Source: Clytia hemisphaerica (taxonomy: Eukaryota; Cnidaria; Hydrozoa; Leptothecata; Clytiidae). From it: a DNA stretch of 64,000 bases. Shown in pieces: positions 22,514-33,452 of the stretch. Below the pieces are notes generated by a model. It did no database searches and was not told where the DNA came from. It saw only the letters and a program-made list of their open reading frames with translations. The position numbers were made by a program, and so were the translations under genes. Positions within the stretch are counted from its first letter, which is position 1, and each line of letters begins with the position of its first letter. The stretch spans positions 248,001-312,000 of the forward strand of contig CACVBU010001298.1 in NCBI GenBank assembly GCA_902728285.1, in the 5' to 3' direction.

Positions 22514-24349
22514 ATGTCTGAGTTGGAAGAATTTTGCTCGAATGACTCAAACGATGAAGTCTACGAAACAGAAGATGAGAAAAGAGTAGAGCAATATCGG
22601 TGGTTTCATATCAATTGGGATATCTTACCTGCAAAAGTTTCTTATGTCTTTGTTTGTGCGCGTCAAATAGGTTCGCTATCAAGTCTGATATTGTTTTTGA
22701 CTGGGATTGGTTTGGATAAAGTGGAAGCTGGCCTCATTCTTGGATTTCGGTGAGTAACAATAAAGTTAACCATTAGCTACCTAATAAAACCTAATGAAAA
22801 CGAAATTAAACTTATGCTCCAGGAGATGGGACAGTATCCAGTAGTAGTAGGGGAAACATTTAGGATCCATAGCATCTATTTACTATCGAACAAATCATTT
22901 GTGTTGCGTCCCACGAAGGATGATACGAATTCTAAAGTTCGACTCCCTACTATATGAAGTATTCAAATAAATCGCAAAATGAATTAATTTTTGGTTGAAT
23001 GAGAATGGATAAATGAATGACTAGAATCATTTGATTGAATTGATATATGATGAACCAGCTATCATTGCAAAAATCCATTTTCTTTTTTTTTTTTTTCAAA
23101 TTTTAGTCTCACAGGAATGTTGGTGTCAGGACCATTTTGGGGAGTGATTGCAGACAACTTTCATTGTCATCGTTTGATCCTTATCATTAATTGTATTGGA
23201 ATTATTTTGACAATGGGCTGCCAACCTTTGTTAGCCATCAAATATGGTAACCCTGTTATCAACAAATGCCCTGAACCAACGTGGAGTCAATTCGTCAACA
23301 ATCTCAATCAAACCAATAATTCCACTTTTGATGGACAATCCATAAATCAAGATAACGGGCTGTACGGAACTCCATTTTTCGTCTTTTTCTTCACACAAAT
23401 TTTGGCAGCCTTTTTTGAAGGAACAAGCATGGCTTTTATAGACGTAGCAACGATCAGAAAATCTCAACTCAGCAAACATCGAAAGATCGACTACGGCAGG
23501 CAACGACTGTGAGGCCCCATTGGAGCTATCATAGGTGTGAATATGACAAATTTGATCATCAAATATTTCCCGAAAGTAAACATCACATGTTATTCAGGGC
23601 TTTTCTTGAACTACATAGCCTGTCATATTATGATGACGATTTCTGCGTTGTTTTTATATAGAGGGCTTTCATTCAAAGATGAAAACCACCAGCAACAAAC
23701 TCTAGAAGAGAAAAAAGAATCGAAGAAGAGTTTTCGCAAAATATTTGGCAAAAGTTTGATCCAGTTTGAAGTTCTGTTTGTGTATGTGCTATCGGCCGTT
23801 GGAGGCGCTCTATTGGGTGCTTACCAATCATTTCTCTTTTTACATTTGAAAGAGATAGGCTCCACACAGACTGTAATGACATTATCAATCTCAATCGCAG
23901 CGGCTGCTGGAATCTTCGGATATTTTTTTTCCGCAAAAATTATCCGATTTTTCGGCGGTCCGCTAAGATCAATATTCGTCTCATTGATCTTCTTTGGAGC
24001 GCGTTGTCTTGGGTACGCACTGTCACCTAATGGCTGGATTCTGTTGATCTTTCAACCACTACATATCCTAAGTTATGCACTGTTTCTAACCTCTGGTATT
24101 CAATACATGAAAGAAACCAGTCCCTTAATTGTGATTACGAGCATGGTTTCCCTCTTCCAAACAATGTTCGAAGGGGTTGGAGTTTTGGTTGGGTCAAGCA
24201 TTGGAGGTGTCATTTTCAAAAACTATGGTGGAAGAAAGCTGTATCTCATTTTTGCATTTTTCGCCTTGTTTTGGACCATGATTTTGGGTGTTTATGTTTT
24301 CATGATCAAGAAAAAGAGGGTTAATAAAACAAAAGAAGACAATAACTAA
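22514..24349 (+). pseudogene. MFSD6-like transporter, copy 2, interrupted by one in-frame TGA
   Basis: Paralogue of the transporter at 16463-18268 with the same structure. Exon 1 is 22514-22749 (TTTCG|GTGAGT) and exon 2 is 23107-24349 (TTTTAG|TCTCAC); full length would be 492 residues. At 23510-23512 the codon for the Trp of the conserved RQR-F/L-W-GPIGAI segment reads TGA. Reading continues open in the same frame on both sides to the normal stop, so this is a single nonsense change, not a frameshift. PFWGVIADNF, the glycosylated loop NQTNNST and the C-terminal helices are all kept. Possible explanations are a recent null allele, a sequencing error, or readthrough. An acceptor (TTTAAATAG) ends 14 nt before ATG. 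AATAAA lies at 24551. If translated normally the product stops after about 210 residues. Confidence 0.82.
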
Positions 24350-24550
24350 ATTGACCTTAACACACAGCTTAATGTGCTTAATAAGCAAATTCGATTGCGA
24401 CTAATAATGGTAAAAAGGCAGATAAACTCTGGATATATTTTGGAAAGCAATACCTTTTTTATGATTAGCATGATGGATGGTACCCTGTCTAAAGAAGAAT
24501 AGATCAATAAGTAACAAGTTTTTTTTACAGTATATATAAATACATAACAA

Positions 24551-24556
24551 AATAAA
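24551..24556 (+). terminator. Candidate polyadenylation signal for MFS copy 2
   Basis: AATAAA lies 202 nt after the stop codon of MFS copy 2, just before the ACACGT-ended element. Confidence 0.45.
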
Positions 24557-24604
24557 AAATAACACATTTATTTCGATATTTTTGGCAATTTCTTTCACTG
24601 GGTT

Positions 24605-24993
24605 ACACGTTTTTTTTTTTTTAAGAAACTAGTTTTCTCAAGCAGCCTCAATGTTTCTTAAGAAATCGGCCTTTTGAGCCTTAAATGTTTCTTACATGTT
24701 TCTAAACTTTGTCAAGCTTAAAGGACGCATGTCGATAATACAATAGTCTAATTGACTAATCTACGGTACTTTCCTATCTTCTATATTGATTTTCTGACTT
24801 TCTCAAATGTTTCTAACTGTTATGTATGTATATTTCTGGAACCTTGATTGGAAGATTCTTAAAAAAAAAGAATTAAAAAATGCTATTTTCTCATTCTCAG
24901 CCTCAGCATGTTTCTTAGATGTTTCTTAGTTTTTAGGCATTCTGAGCCTCATGTTTCTTAAAAGTGTGTTTCTTAAAAAAAAAAAAAACGTGT
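24605..24993. mobile_element. ACACGT-ended MITE, word TGTTTCTTA
   Basis: The ends ACACGTTTTTTTTTTTTTTA and TTAAAAAAAAAAAAAACGTGT are inverted. The interior repeats ATGTTTCTTA(A)/GTTTCTAA many times, instead of the TGTTCTTA word of the sister copy at 8374-8622. AAGAAATCGGCC is shared. No ORF. Confidence 0.75.
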
Positions 24994-25495
24994 ATCCACC
25001 TGGGTGGATTTGACCGGGTCACTGAGACAGGAGTCTATAGAAGAAATGGTCTTTATTAGATCTTATTTTATTGGACTGTAAGCAACAAAGTAAATCACAT
25101 TAATCATTTCGCCTAAGAGAAAATCGAAGCGAAACAAAATTTGTGAAAATCCCTTTCTTTCAGACAGTTTTAAATATCAAAAAATGGCCAGAGCATTGGC
25201 ATTGATCTCCTCGTCAAGCAAAAAAAGGGATCGAACTATGCGAGTACCAGATTTTTCCACGTTCATCTTGCTATAAACTTGGTGCTTTTGTAAGTGATAA
25301 TATACAGCACCTGACCCCAAGAATGTAGTAAACCCAGAGAATTTAGATTTCTCATTTATTAGCATTATAGCCCCAACGATGGTTCAACTTTCATAAAGAG
25401 TTGTTACATAATACTGTTACATACTGTTACATAATACTTATTATTCTTAGACATTAAATTTTTTTCAACGAAAATCTGAATCAAAGTTGATTGGA

Positions 25496-25786
25496 TACTC
25501 TTAGGTTCCAAATAAACGGGGGGGTTGGAAAATTTTCTAGATTTTAATAACGGGGGGGGACCTAATTGCCGGGGGTTGGAAATTGTACTTCTGAAACCCA
25601 AAAATAAGGTAAAAATAGGCTAACCTCCCGCTATTTAGAGTACATAAGGGACCTTCTCTTGACCTTGAAATCTTCTTCGAGATTAAAAACGGGGGGGGGG
25701 TCCTAATAAGGTCCGGGGGGGTTGGAAAATTTCCAAAAATTTAAAAAAGCGGGGGGGGGGTGGCGTTTATTTGGAACCTAAGAGTA
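25496..25786. mobile_element. G-run MITE with perfect 23-bp inverted ends
   Basis: The left end TACTCTTAGGTTCCAAATAA and the right end TTATTTGGAACCTAAGAGTA are exact complements, and pairing continues through ACG/CGT. Inside, the unit ACGGGGGGG followed by a short stretch and GGTTGGAAAATTT recurs three or four times, with CCTAATAAGGTCC once. Fragments occur at 19876-19940, 27782-27825, 28375-28440 and 28520-28605. Confidence 0.85.
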
Positions 25787-26993
25787 CTACCCGAATTCAG
25801 GCTTTTTAAAAATAAATCCTCTATAAATCGAAAATCTATTAGAATTAAGTTATGATGATAGAATATAAAGGATATAAAGAACTAAGAAAATAGTTAAGAT
25901 AGTTCATTTCAAATTTCATTGTCCTAGGTTGAATATTTTGACGAAAATGTTTGACCTATATTTTGGGGATCGTCAAAACCCAACATTAAAAATGTTGTCA
26001 AATTATATAAAACTTGTCTGTTGTACTTTTATAACATGAAAAATACTACCTGAGAGATGATCGATGTTGACATTTTTAGCTTTTGCGACGGGAAGAATTA
26101 ATCTTACACAGATCACAGACCCGATGGCAGCCCCATCAGAAAAATTTTTGCCTAAGTTTGAAAAAATAGAATTTCTATACCCATTGGGACTTTGATAGAA
26201 ATTTTTGCCCCCGCTGTGGGAAAAAATTCCACCGGTGGTTGTGAGGCAGGGCGATGTTACATTATTTACTTATTTCAACATAGCCTGGATATCTAGACTC
26301 AAAATATTAGAAAAATTTTGGAGTCTGGTGCAACTTAGAAAGTCTGGTTCAGTTTATTTGATACTGTATGTGAGTGAACCCTTGTTGACAGAATCTCAAA
26401 GCTTTGGAAACCCAGTCAGACACATATAATTACTTACAACCTGGTTGGGCCTGGCTGGAAAAAATTGAGCAGGACTTAATTTTATGGGAACCGAACATTC
26501 CTAAAACTAGTATAGGTCTGCAATTTTTAATGCGGGTTTTATAAAGATGCTTGTTCCATTATATTTCAAATGCATTATTACAAAAATAATTTACACTAGC
26601 TACTAAAAATACAAAATTATTAAAAATTCAAATTCAAATGCAATTTTAATATGCTGGGAGTAGTTCTAGAGACCATTCGTTTTGTACGTATTAATTCTTA
26701 TATTGGTTTCTGTTTACCAAATAATGCCTCAATTTCGATAGAAAAACGTATCGTTGAAAAGATATTTTCGAGCACCTATATTTTTCAATGAAGAATTTTC
26801 CAAAACATACTAAAAGACAAAGATGAAAAAAAAAGAAAAAAAAGAGAAACTGAGTTATGATATGATTGACACAAAAATAATTTTCAGCTCTGATGCCAAA
26901 AATAAATTTATCATTCAATGGTTCCTTTGAAAAGTAGATCATCCGTTTTTGCTGTTTTCAATGACAGTGACTATAGTTCTCCACCTTTACAAA
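25787..26993. other. Intergenic region between MFS copy 2 and gamma-glutamyl hydrolase
   Basis: No gene recognised. Short frames here lack domains. It contains the 3' flank of the hydrolase gene on the minus strand. Confidence 0.45.
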
Positions 26994-29305
26994 TTAATCT
27001 CTATCGTTAAAGAAGTAAGCTTGTTCAAAATGAGGAAGAACTTCTCCTTTACCAGTAAACACAGGATTGTAATTATAAATCAAATAGTCACGCTCGATTT
27101 TAGCATTTGCGAATTTGTGTTGGCTTTTCCTGGCCTCGTTGACAAAAAAGTTGGCGGTGTATTGGGATGCTTTGATAGCAGTGAAAGTGTTTGGGATATG
27201 CTCGTCTGTGTTGTGTTCAAAATTGTTCTTCTCCGGATGCCACTGTGTACCATAGATTGGATAGTTGTATGCTGATAGAATGGAGAATAAAATGACCAAA
27301 ATATGATTAACAATTACACACTAGAAAAATAGATGTTGGACATAGGGGTCATCCATTTATAGAAGGTACGAAAAATATTCCCAAATTATTTGATACCCCT
27401 TCAAACCTTGTACGCGCGTAGAGAACAAGAGAAATGACAACATTCAGATATTATACGTACATTTTTGCTACCCCCATGGATGGCCCCATACTAGGAATGA
27501 ATACCAAATGACGAAAAAGCTTTTCAACCCGATACACATCGCATCTCAGAACAATTTCAGGACCCCCTACCCACTAGAACAACCAAACAAAGATACGCCC
27601 GGTGAGAAAAATACCCTGAATTACATCTACATCGAAAACATATACGAAACTCTATCCCTACAAGGAAAGACACTTTAACTTCTGAGTTTAAAACATTTTA
27701 ACCCTAATAGCTGAAAAAGTTCATACCTCATTTGGGGTCAGTAAATTCCCCAAAAATTGTTTCTCACAAAAAAGAGCATGTACTCTTAGGTTCCAAATAA
27801 ATGCCCCCGCCGCTACCCTGAGTATCAGAGGTTAAGTTTTCAAAGAATATATTAACCTCTGAAGACCAATAATATAAATTTTATCGCGCATGTGTCAATC
27901 TAATCACTGTAGAAAGAATCAAAGATGAAGAGCAAATATTACCTTATTAATGTCTAGCAGACTGTATCAGTATGCAGTTTAATATTTACGAATTCCCCAG
28001 AAACCTCCAAGTGTAATTGAAGTGAGTTTCTTTCGAAAGAAATCTTTTACATGATCCCAAAATGTATAACAGTAATTACTAAACTATTAATTATGGAAAT
28101 GTCACTTTAATTGAATCGAAGTAATAGACAGACTTTATGTTATGATTCCCTATCACTGACTCTTTTTGAAAAAAGCATTGATGATATTTTTTAGTTGTGT
28201 TTTCAACGACGGGAATAAAAATGATCAACTTTGAACTTCATCCAAGATCTTGGATGGTCATCATGGTTACTTTTGTCTTCGTTGATTGCGCGCTGAATAG
28301 AATCTCGATTCGTCGGCACAGCGTCGATATATGATTTCGACCTGTGCTTTTCACGGTACCCCGCCACGCTTGTTAATTTTTCGAAAATTTTCCAGCCCCC
28401 GGACCTTATTAGGACCCCCTCCCTCGTTTATTAATTTTTAAGAATATTTTCAGTTGTCAGAGAGATAGCCTGATCTTAGCCTTTTTTACCTTATTTTTGG
28501 GTTATCAGAAGCACAATTATCAACCCCTCGGCAATCAGCCCCCCCCGGTTTATTCAAAATTTTGAACATTTTCCACACCCCTCCATTTATTTGAATACTA
28601 AGATTAAGAAAATAGTTCACCTTCGACAGTTGAAATGAATGTTTTGCCTTCCAATCCTTTATTAAGTGATAAAACATTAAAGAAAGTTTTCAGTGAGTTT
28701 TCTTGTTGGTAAGTTGCAGTGCTGACACCATAATGATGATGATTATACGTGATATTCTCCAGCTGAAATGCTTTGCTCATCTCCTCTGAAATGCCAGTGA
28801 ACATCCGGCTATTTCGAGTAGCGTTGGTGAATTCTAAAGGAAGGCTGATGTCTGATGCAGAGAACTTAGATAGAATGGAAGGTCTGTCTCCAGCAGCGAC
28901 CACGTGGAGTGTTTGAAACCCAAGACATGTGCCCCATATTGGAAAATAATCTCCTTTATCGTAAGCTTCTATAGCTTTGTGGAAGAAATATTGAGCATGC
29001 TTATAATACCCAGATACACTCCACTTGATTCCTCCACCTGGAAATAAGACCCCATTTACACCATTGAAGATTTCTTCCACTTTTTCTTCAGGATAATGGG
29101 AAGGGACTGGAACGACACGGGCGCCGCTGGATTCTAAGTATTTAACGTAAGAGGCGGCGATATATGATTGATTGTAGTAGGGCGGTGCGTCTTGTGCTAA
29201 GATTGCGATTATAGGGCGGTTGTTTAGTTCTTTTTCTGGTCTCACGGGAACTGATAATACCAAGCTTCCACTGAGCAAAGCCAACAAGAACCATCGAATG
29301 TCCAT
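26994..29305 (-). CDS. ggh: Gamma-glutamyl hydrolase (folylpoly-gamma-glutamate hydrolase)
   Basis: Removes glutamates from folate and antifolate polyglutamates, normally in lysosomes or outside the cell. Exon 1 is 29305-28621 (GTCGAAG|GTGAAC); exon 2 is 27271-26994 (TCTATCAG|CATAC). The join is phase 1 and in frame, giving 320 residues, nearly the human length of 318. A signal peptide (residues 1-18, hydrophobic core FLLALLSGSLVLS) is followed by RPIIAILAQ, the start of the class I glutamine amidotransferase-like fold. The nucleophile is Cys127 in WGTCLGFQ, the catalytic His240 is in YGTQWHPEK, and the oxyanion segment is VLFPGGG. Several N-x-S/T sites fit a secreted glycoprotein. An acceptor TTTTTCAG ends only 10 nt before ATG. 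The 1.35-kb intron contains MITE fragments. Confidence 0.93.
27345..27487. mobile_element. GGGGxCATCCAT-ended MITE (copy 1)
   Basis: The left end GGGGTCATCCAT and right end ATGGATGGCCCC are inverted, flanked by ATA on both sides. The interior has TTGTACGCGCGTAGAGAACA and AGAAATGACAA, shared with the second copy at 45216-45374. It lies in the hydrolase intron. Confidence 0.7.
27782..28605. repeat. Fragments of the G-run MITE family
   Basis: TACTCTTAGGTTCCAAATAA at 27781 is a left end, and CCCCGGTTTATT at about 28543 plus CCATTTATTTGAATACTAAG at about 28584 resemble a decayed right end. GGACCTTATTAGGACCCCCT at 28401 matches the interior of 25496-25786 in reverse. It may be one old element disrupted by other DNA, all within the hydrolase intron. 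Confidence 0.5.
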
Positions 29306-29565
29306 CTTTCTCAGTCTGAAAAAGGTTAACGTATTATCAGATAAGAATTGTGTTAGTAAAAATAAATTTTCAATCCCTGAAACGTATTGAGTGTAGTGGA
29401 TTAGTACACAGGACGCGCAGTTTTTCAGGCAGCGCTCAAGTTTTGAAATTATAGTTCTTTTTTCTCAAGACTTGGTATTGTCACTGAGGAGGGCTTTTGA
29501 TCAACCTCTCACGAAAAGGTTTCTAAACAGAGGATCTAGGTCTGTAAATCAGACTTTAACTAAGT

Positions 29566-29638
29566 ACACGCTTTTTCTATAACGAATAACGAATAGCCTC
29601 ATAAAACAATCACTGGTTCTTATATAAAAAAGAGTGTA
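29566..29638. repeat. Small ACACG-ended hairpin element
   Basis: ACACGCTTTTTCTATAACG at the left and TTCTTATATAAAAAAGAGTGT at the right resemble the ends of the 8374-8622 family, with ACGAATA repeated between them. It is a short relative of the family. Confidence 0.4.
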
Positions 29639-30358
29639 TATGGACTGATACTTACAAAGTTTTGTTAAATTTATTTCGTGACCCACTTTTTGACATCCAA
29701 CTCGTTACTCTCTACATCTAAGTGAATTGCAACCAAACTTGCTCACGAGACTTTCACAGCCGTCAAAACATGAAAATCATTTTTTCAATATCATCAGATT
29801 ACACATACATAAAATGTCATATTCAGAAAACAGTACAATTTTTTTTATAAGAATGTGCTTTTTCAGTATATTCGTGAAGAAATTATTACAACACTAAGGA
29901 TATAGAATACTATATTTAAGATTTTTTACCGACCCGGAACTTTCTGTGGAGCCAATGGATCTCCCAATTTTCACTAGCATTTTCAGTTTTTTTTGTCCCA
30001 CTGAAATAGTACTAATTGCGAAAATTGCAATTTTTTTTTAATGTTAATGTGTAGACTGTAGGACAGCCGTTCTTTCACAAATCGGGAAAATAAATCGAAA
30101 TGGGAGTATTAAAAAATAATCGGGAAAAAAGCCACGAGTTTAGTTTGGAAATAAGTATGCTAAGCAGTCTGTTCCTCTAAAGAATCATGCATTGTAACCC
30201 GCGTGCGTAATTTGTCGTTCTTTTAAACCACATGTAGTTAATTCCTGTGATAAACCAAAGGTAATGAATCGCTAGGGATGGTACAGTCACTTTCGGTCGG
30301 GGTTGTGGACGGCAAATATGTCGTTTTTTATGAAATTTGTCGTTCTTTTTGTCTATTT
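29639..30358. other. Non-coding stretch upstream of the hydrolase gene
   Basis: No gene recognised. At about 29838 a lone TTTTTTTTATAAGAATGTGC resembles one end of the ACACGT-ended family. The rest is AT-rich. Confidence 0.4.
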
Positions 30359-30368
30359 TTAGTAATGC

Positions 30369-30461
30369 AGGATTCTTTAGATAAACCCCCTCAAGAGAAC
30401 GAAAGTGGACGTAAGGCAAGTATTAGACTAAACGCCATAGGCGACTATCTTAATGGTCTAG
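30369..30461 (+). CDS. Possible coding exon, gene unknown
   Basis: CTATTTTTAG|TAATGCAG offers an acceptor 2 nt before an ATG, and TGGTCTAG|GTAAAG a donor. The frame reads MQDSLDKPPQENESG, then RKASIRLNAIGDYLNGLG. It resembles the acceptor-then-ATG pattern of confirmed genes in the window. It lies 1.4 kb upstream of the decarboxylase and on the same strand, but it ends in phase 1 whereas the decarboxylase exon needs phase 2. It could belong to that gene only through another unseen exon. Function unknown. Confidence 0.3.
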
Positions 30462-30611
30462 GTAAAGTGTAAAACTTGAGAGTAAACTAGGATCTTTTTT
30501 CGATATTACTCAGCATTCTTATAAAACGAGTTGAGAACATCACTGTAAGAGAAGCTTAAATTGCTATTAGCATATGCTGAAAGTTATTTTTTAATACTAC
30601 TAATTATAGCA

Positions 30612-30705
30612 TATACACTCTTTTTTATATAAGCACATGACGTTTATAAGCATACTTGGGCTCAAATTCAGTAAAATCTAAGCATAATGCTAAGCATAAC
30701 CTCCA
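30612..30705. repeat. ACACT-ended repeat fragment, word TAAGCATAA
   Basis: ACACTCTTTTTTATATAAGC at the left is followed by repeated TAAGCATA/AAGCATAA words, as in the complete element at 57118-57481. No right end was identified. Confidence 0.45.
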
Positions 30706-31181
30706 AGTTGAAACACTCTCAGACACAAGCAAAAATCTTCTACTCAGAATCATGTTCGAACTCGATACTTTTTTCCGGACACCCTGTGCACTATCTGAAA
30801 TTACGTAACAAAACACATATGATATTCCCATGCGACTGGACTTTATTAGCATCATCATCGTTTGATTTACGACAACTTAGAAGACACCTTCTTGCTAAAA
30901 AATAAGTTCCTAAGCTCTAGTTACACCGGCCACCTAAATACACGGACCGCAATATGATCAAGTTACACATGGAAGGTTCTTATTAATTAAGAGTACAATT
31001 TTTCATCCTCGTGATTTTCACTTAAAGCTGAAAATTTTTTAAAGAACAGGGAAAATTCACTCGAATCGCTAGATCGAGTAAGACTTAAAGGGAAATATTC
31101 AAGTCATTTGATTTTTTGTTGGGCAAATATGCGTCTTTTCAACAGGCTTTCGTGCTCAACTAAAAGGTATGCTGAATTTAA

Positions 31182-31407
31182 AGGCCGGTCTCCACTTGCG
31201 CGCGCTGCGATCACAACTTTGGCTTCAATCATTTTTGCTTGGAGAAAAGATTACGTCATAAAAACGTAGATATTTCAACTTTTTTTTCAAGCGCGATCGC
31301 TACGTCATATCACACCAATGGAGTTGCTTCATTTTTCTTTTGACCAATAGCGTGGAAGCTTCGCTCGAAGAAGAGCGATCGCAGCGCACGCAAGTGGAGA
31401 CCGGCCT
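31182..31407. mobile_element. AGGCCGGTCTCC-ended MITE
   Basis: The left end AGGCCGGTCTCCACTTGCG and right end CGCAAGTGGAGACCGGCCT are perfect inverted repeats, each extending inward into GCG-rich GCTGCGATC/GATCGCAGC. A TAA lies directly outside both ends (31179-31181 and 31408-31410). The element is 226 bp with no ORF. A 3-bp TAA/TTA target is typical of PIF/Harbinger transposons. Confidence 0.8.
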
Positions 31408-31521
31408 TAAGGTGGAGATATATCAGCTCATCTGGCAAACTTCATTAATATTAGAATCTACTGGGACATCAACCAAAACATAAGAAAAATATGTCAAAAA
31501 GTGCATGCATTACAAACTAAC

Positions 31522-31662
31522 CTTGAACTCTTGTAATTATCCCTCGATATAGCTATGACGTCAGGACCTAGCTCCTTACTTCTCTTCTCCTTTATGGTTA
31601 GAAACCAGCCTAGGAGCTCGTCCAATTTCTTCTCACTGATCGCGCCAGCTTTGGAAATGAAT
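31522..31662 (-). CDS. Isolated candidate exon on the minus strand
   Basis: It is bounded by CATTCCAG|ATTC and TTCAAG|GTTAGT on the minus strand and open throughout, reading FISKAGAISEKKLDELLGW, then FLTIKEKRSKELGPDVIAIS and RDNYKSS. Its codons look protein-like, but no domain is recognised. A possible terminal exon, 30894-30867 (TTTTTTAG|CAAG, ending SKKVSSKLS then stop), is in compatible phase. No upstream exon was found before the oppositely oriented decarboxylase. It may be a small gene, an exon of an overlapping gene or a gene fragment. Confidence 0.35.
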
Positions 31663-31852
31663 CTGGAATGAACAAATTATTATATTCATCTCTCATAATA
31701 ATCAAAACAAGTCAATAAAAATAGGGCATGAACATTTGATCCAGAAACCCTTTTCTTGTTCCTGAAGTCTTCAAAGTCACTATCACTATATATAATTGAA
31801 TTCTACATACGCTTAATAGAAGCATTACGAAAACCTAAATTTCTCATTCCAG

Positions 31853-33452
31853 AATTCGACCAACAATTGATACCAATGATGATTTTCGAAAATTTGGAAA
31901 AAAGATGGTAGACCTTATTGCGGATTACAACGAAAACGTTCCAAACATGTCGGTACTACCGGATGTGAAGTCGGGATACCTTGTAAAACTATTGCCAGAT
32001 GAAGCGCCAATGGAACCGGAATCATGGGAAAGTGTTTGTGAAGATTTCGAGAAAGCCATTGTTCCCGGTATCACGCCTTGGAATTCACCCAATTTCCACG
32101 CGTAGGTTGATTTTCGAAGAACTTTCTTTTGAGAACACTGAAATCGCTGCATTTTTTTAACTAATATGATAATGATTTTGCTTTTCATTGGTCTAATCTG
32201 ACATCACTGCAAGCACAAATATAAGAAAATTTCTTCTGTTTCATAATTTAGGTATTACCCAACAGCGAATAGTTATGCAGCAGTAATGGGTGGAATGTTA
32301 TGTGATGCGCTTGGTTGTGTTGGCTTCACCTGGATCGCCTCTCCAGCTTGCACTGAACTCGAAAGATTAACTATGGATTGGCTTGCAAAGATGTTTGGAT
32401 TACCTGAAGTTTTTCAACACGCGGGCGAAGGGAATGGCGGTGGCGTCATTCAAGGATCCACAAGCGAATCTACGCTAATTGCAATTCTAGCAGCAAAACA
32501 TCGCAAGATGATCGAATATGATCATGATGAAGTGTTGGCTTCTAAGCTAGTGGCGTACACATCAAGACAGTCGCACTCGTCTGTTGAAAAAGGTGTGCGT
32601 TTGGCAGGGACAAAGTTAAGGTTGGTCGATACTGATGAGAGGTTTAGGATGCGCGGGGATGAATTGAGGAAAGCGATCGAGGAAGATAAAGCAAAAGGTT
32701 TGATCCCTTTCTTTGTCGGCGCGTCCGTTGGTACAACCAACGTTTGTGCGTTTGACGCACTCGATGAGATAAGTGCTGTTTCAGGGGAGGAAAAAATGTG
32801 GATGCATATAGATGCTGCGTACGCAGGGGCAGCCATGATTTGTCCCGAGTTTCGATATCTTGTGAAAGGGATCGAGAATACAGATTCTCTAGTTGTAAGT
32901 TGCCATAAGTGGCTGATGGTGAATTTTGCTTGTGCCGCCATGTTTGTTCGGGATTCACTGGATTTGATTAATCTGTTTGATATCAATCCACTGTATTTGA
33001 AACATGAATATGAAAATGAAATCTCAGACTTCAGACACTGGCAGATTCCTCTTGGGAGGCGTTTTCGATCTTTGAAACTTTGGATGGTGCTTAAATCTTA
33101 TGGAGTAAAAGGACTTCAAGAAAATATACGGTGTCAAATTCAACAAGCAAAATTTTTTGAAGAGATGGTTCGCAAAGATGCTAGATTTGAAGTGATTAAT
33201 GATGTCTTGATGGGTCTTGTTTGTTTCAGATTAATTGGTGATAATGCACTGAATGAAGATTTGAATAAGCGAGTCAACGAGGCACGAAAAATACACATGA
33301 CACCTGCAACTGTTGATGGACAGTTTGTTTTACGTTTCGTAGTAGCGTCTCGATTAACCGAGGATAAAGATATCCAATTCGCCTGGGATGAGATAAAAGA
33401 CCATGCTGGTATCCTATTGAACAATGAAGAGCCAAAGAAAAGAGGAGTTTGA
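31853..33452 (+). CDS. Aromatic-L-amino-acid decarboxylase-like PLP enzyme (5' partial)
   Basis: Group II pyridoxal-phosphate decarboxylase of the DOPA/tyrosine/histidine decarboxylase family, making monoamines from aromatic amino acids; the exact substrate is not decidable by eye. Exons: 31853-32101 (CATTCCAG|AATTC to CCACGC|GTAGG) and 32252-33452 (ATTTAG|GTATTA), stop TGA at 33450-33452. Recognised segments in order: DDFRKFGKKMVDLIADY (N-terminal helix), SPNFHAYYPTANSY, SPACTELE, QSHSSVEKG (the His stacking on the PLP ring), HIDAAYAGAAMICPEFR (the Asp pairing with the PLP nitrogen), SCHKWLMVNF (Schiff-base Lys), the mobile-loop Tyr in PLYLKH, and RHWQIPLGRRFRSLK. All catalytic residues are kept. 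The visible part is about 483 residues. The first exon with the start codon, ending in phase 2, was not found upstream. Confidence 0.9.

Noticed and set aside
23510..23512. Selenocysteine codon in MFS copy 2
   Set aside because: The paralogue has Trp, not Cys, at this position, and no selenoprotein is known in this transporter group. A nonsense change is simpler.
32960..33060. Loss of the catalytic-loop Tyr in the decarboxylase (ISDFRHWQIP has Phe where relatives have Tyr)
   Set aside because: Counting from the PLP lysine shows the functional loop Tyr is the one in PLYLKH, which is present. The Phe is at a later, non-catalytic position.
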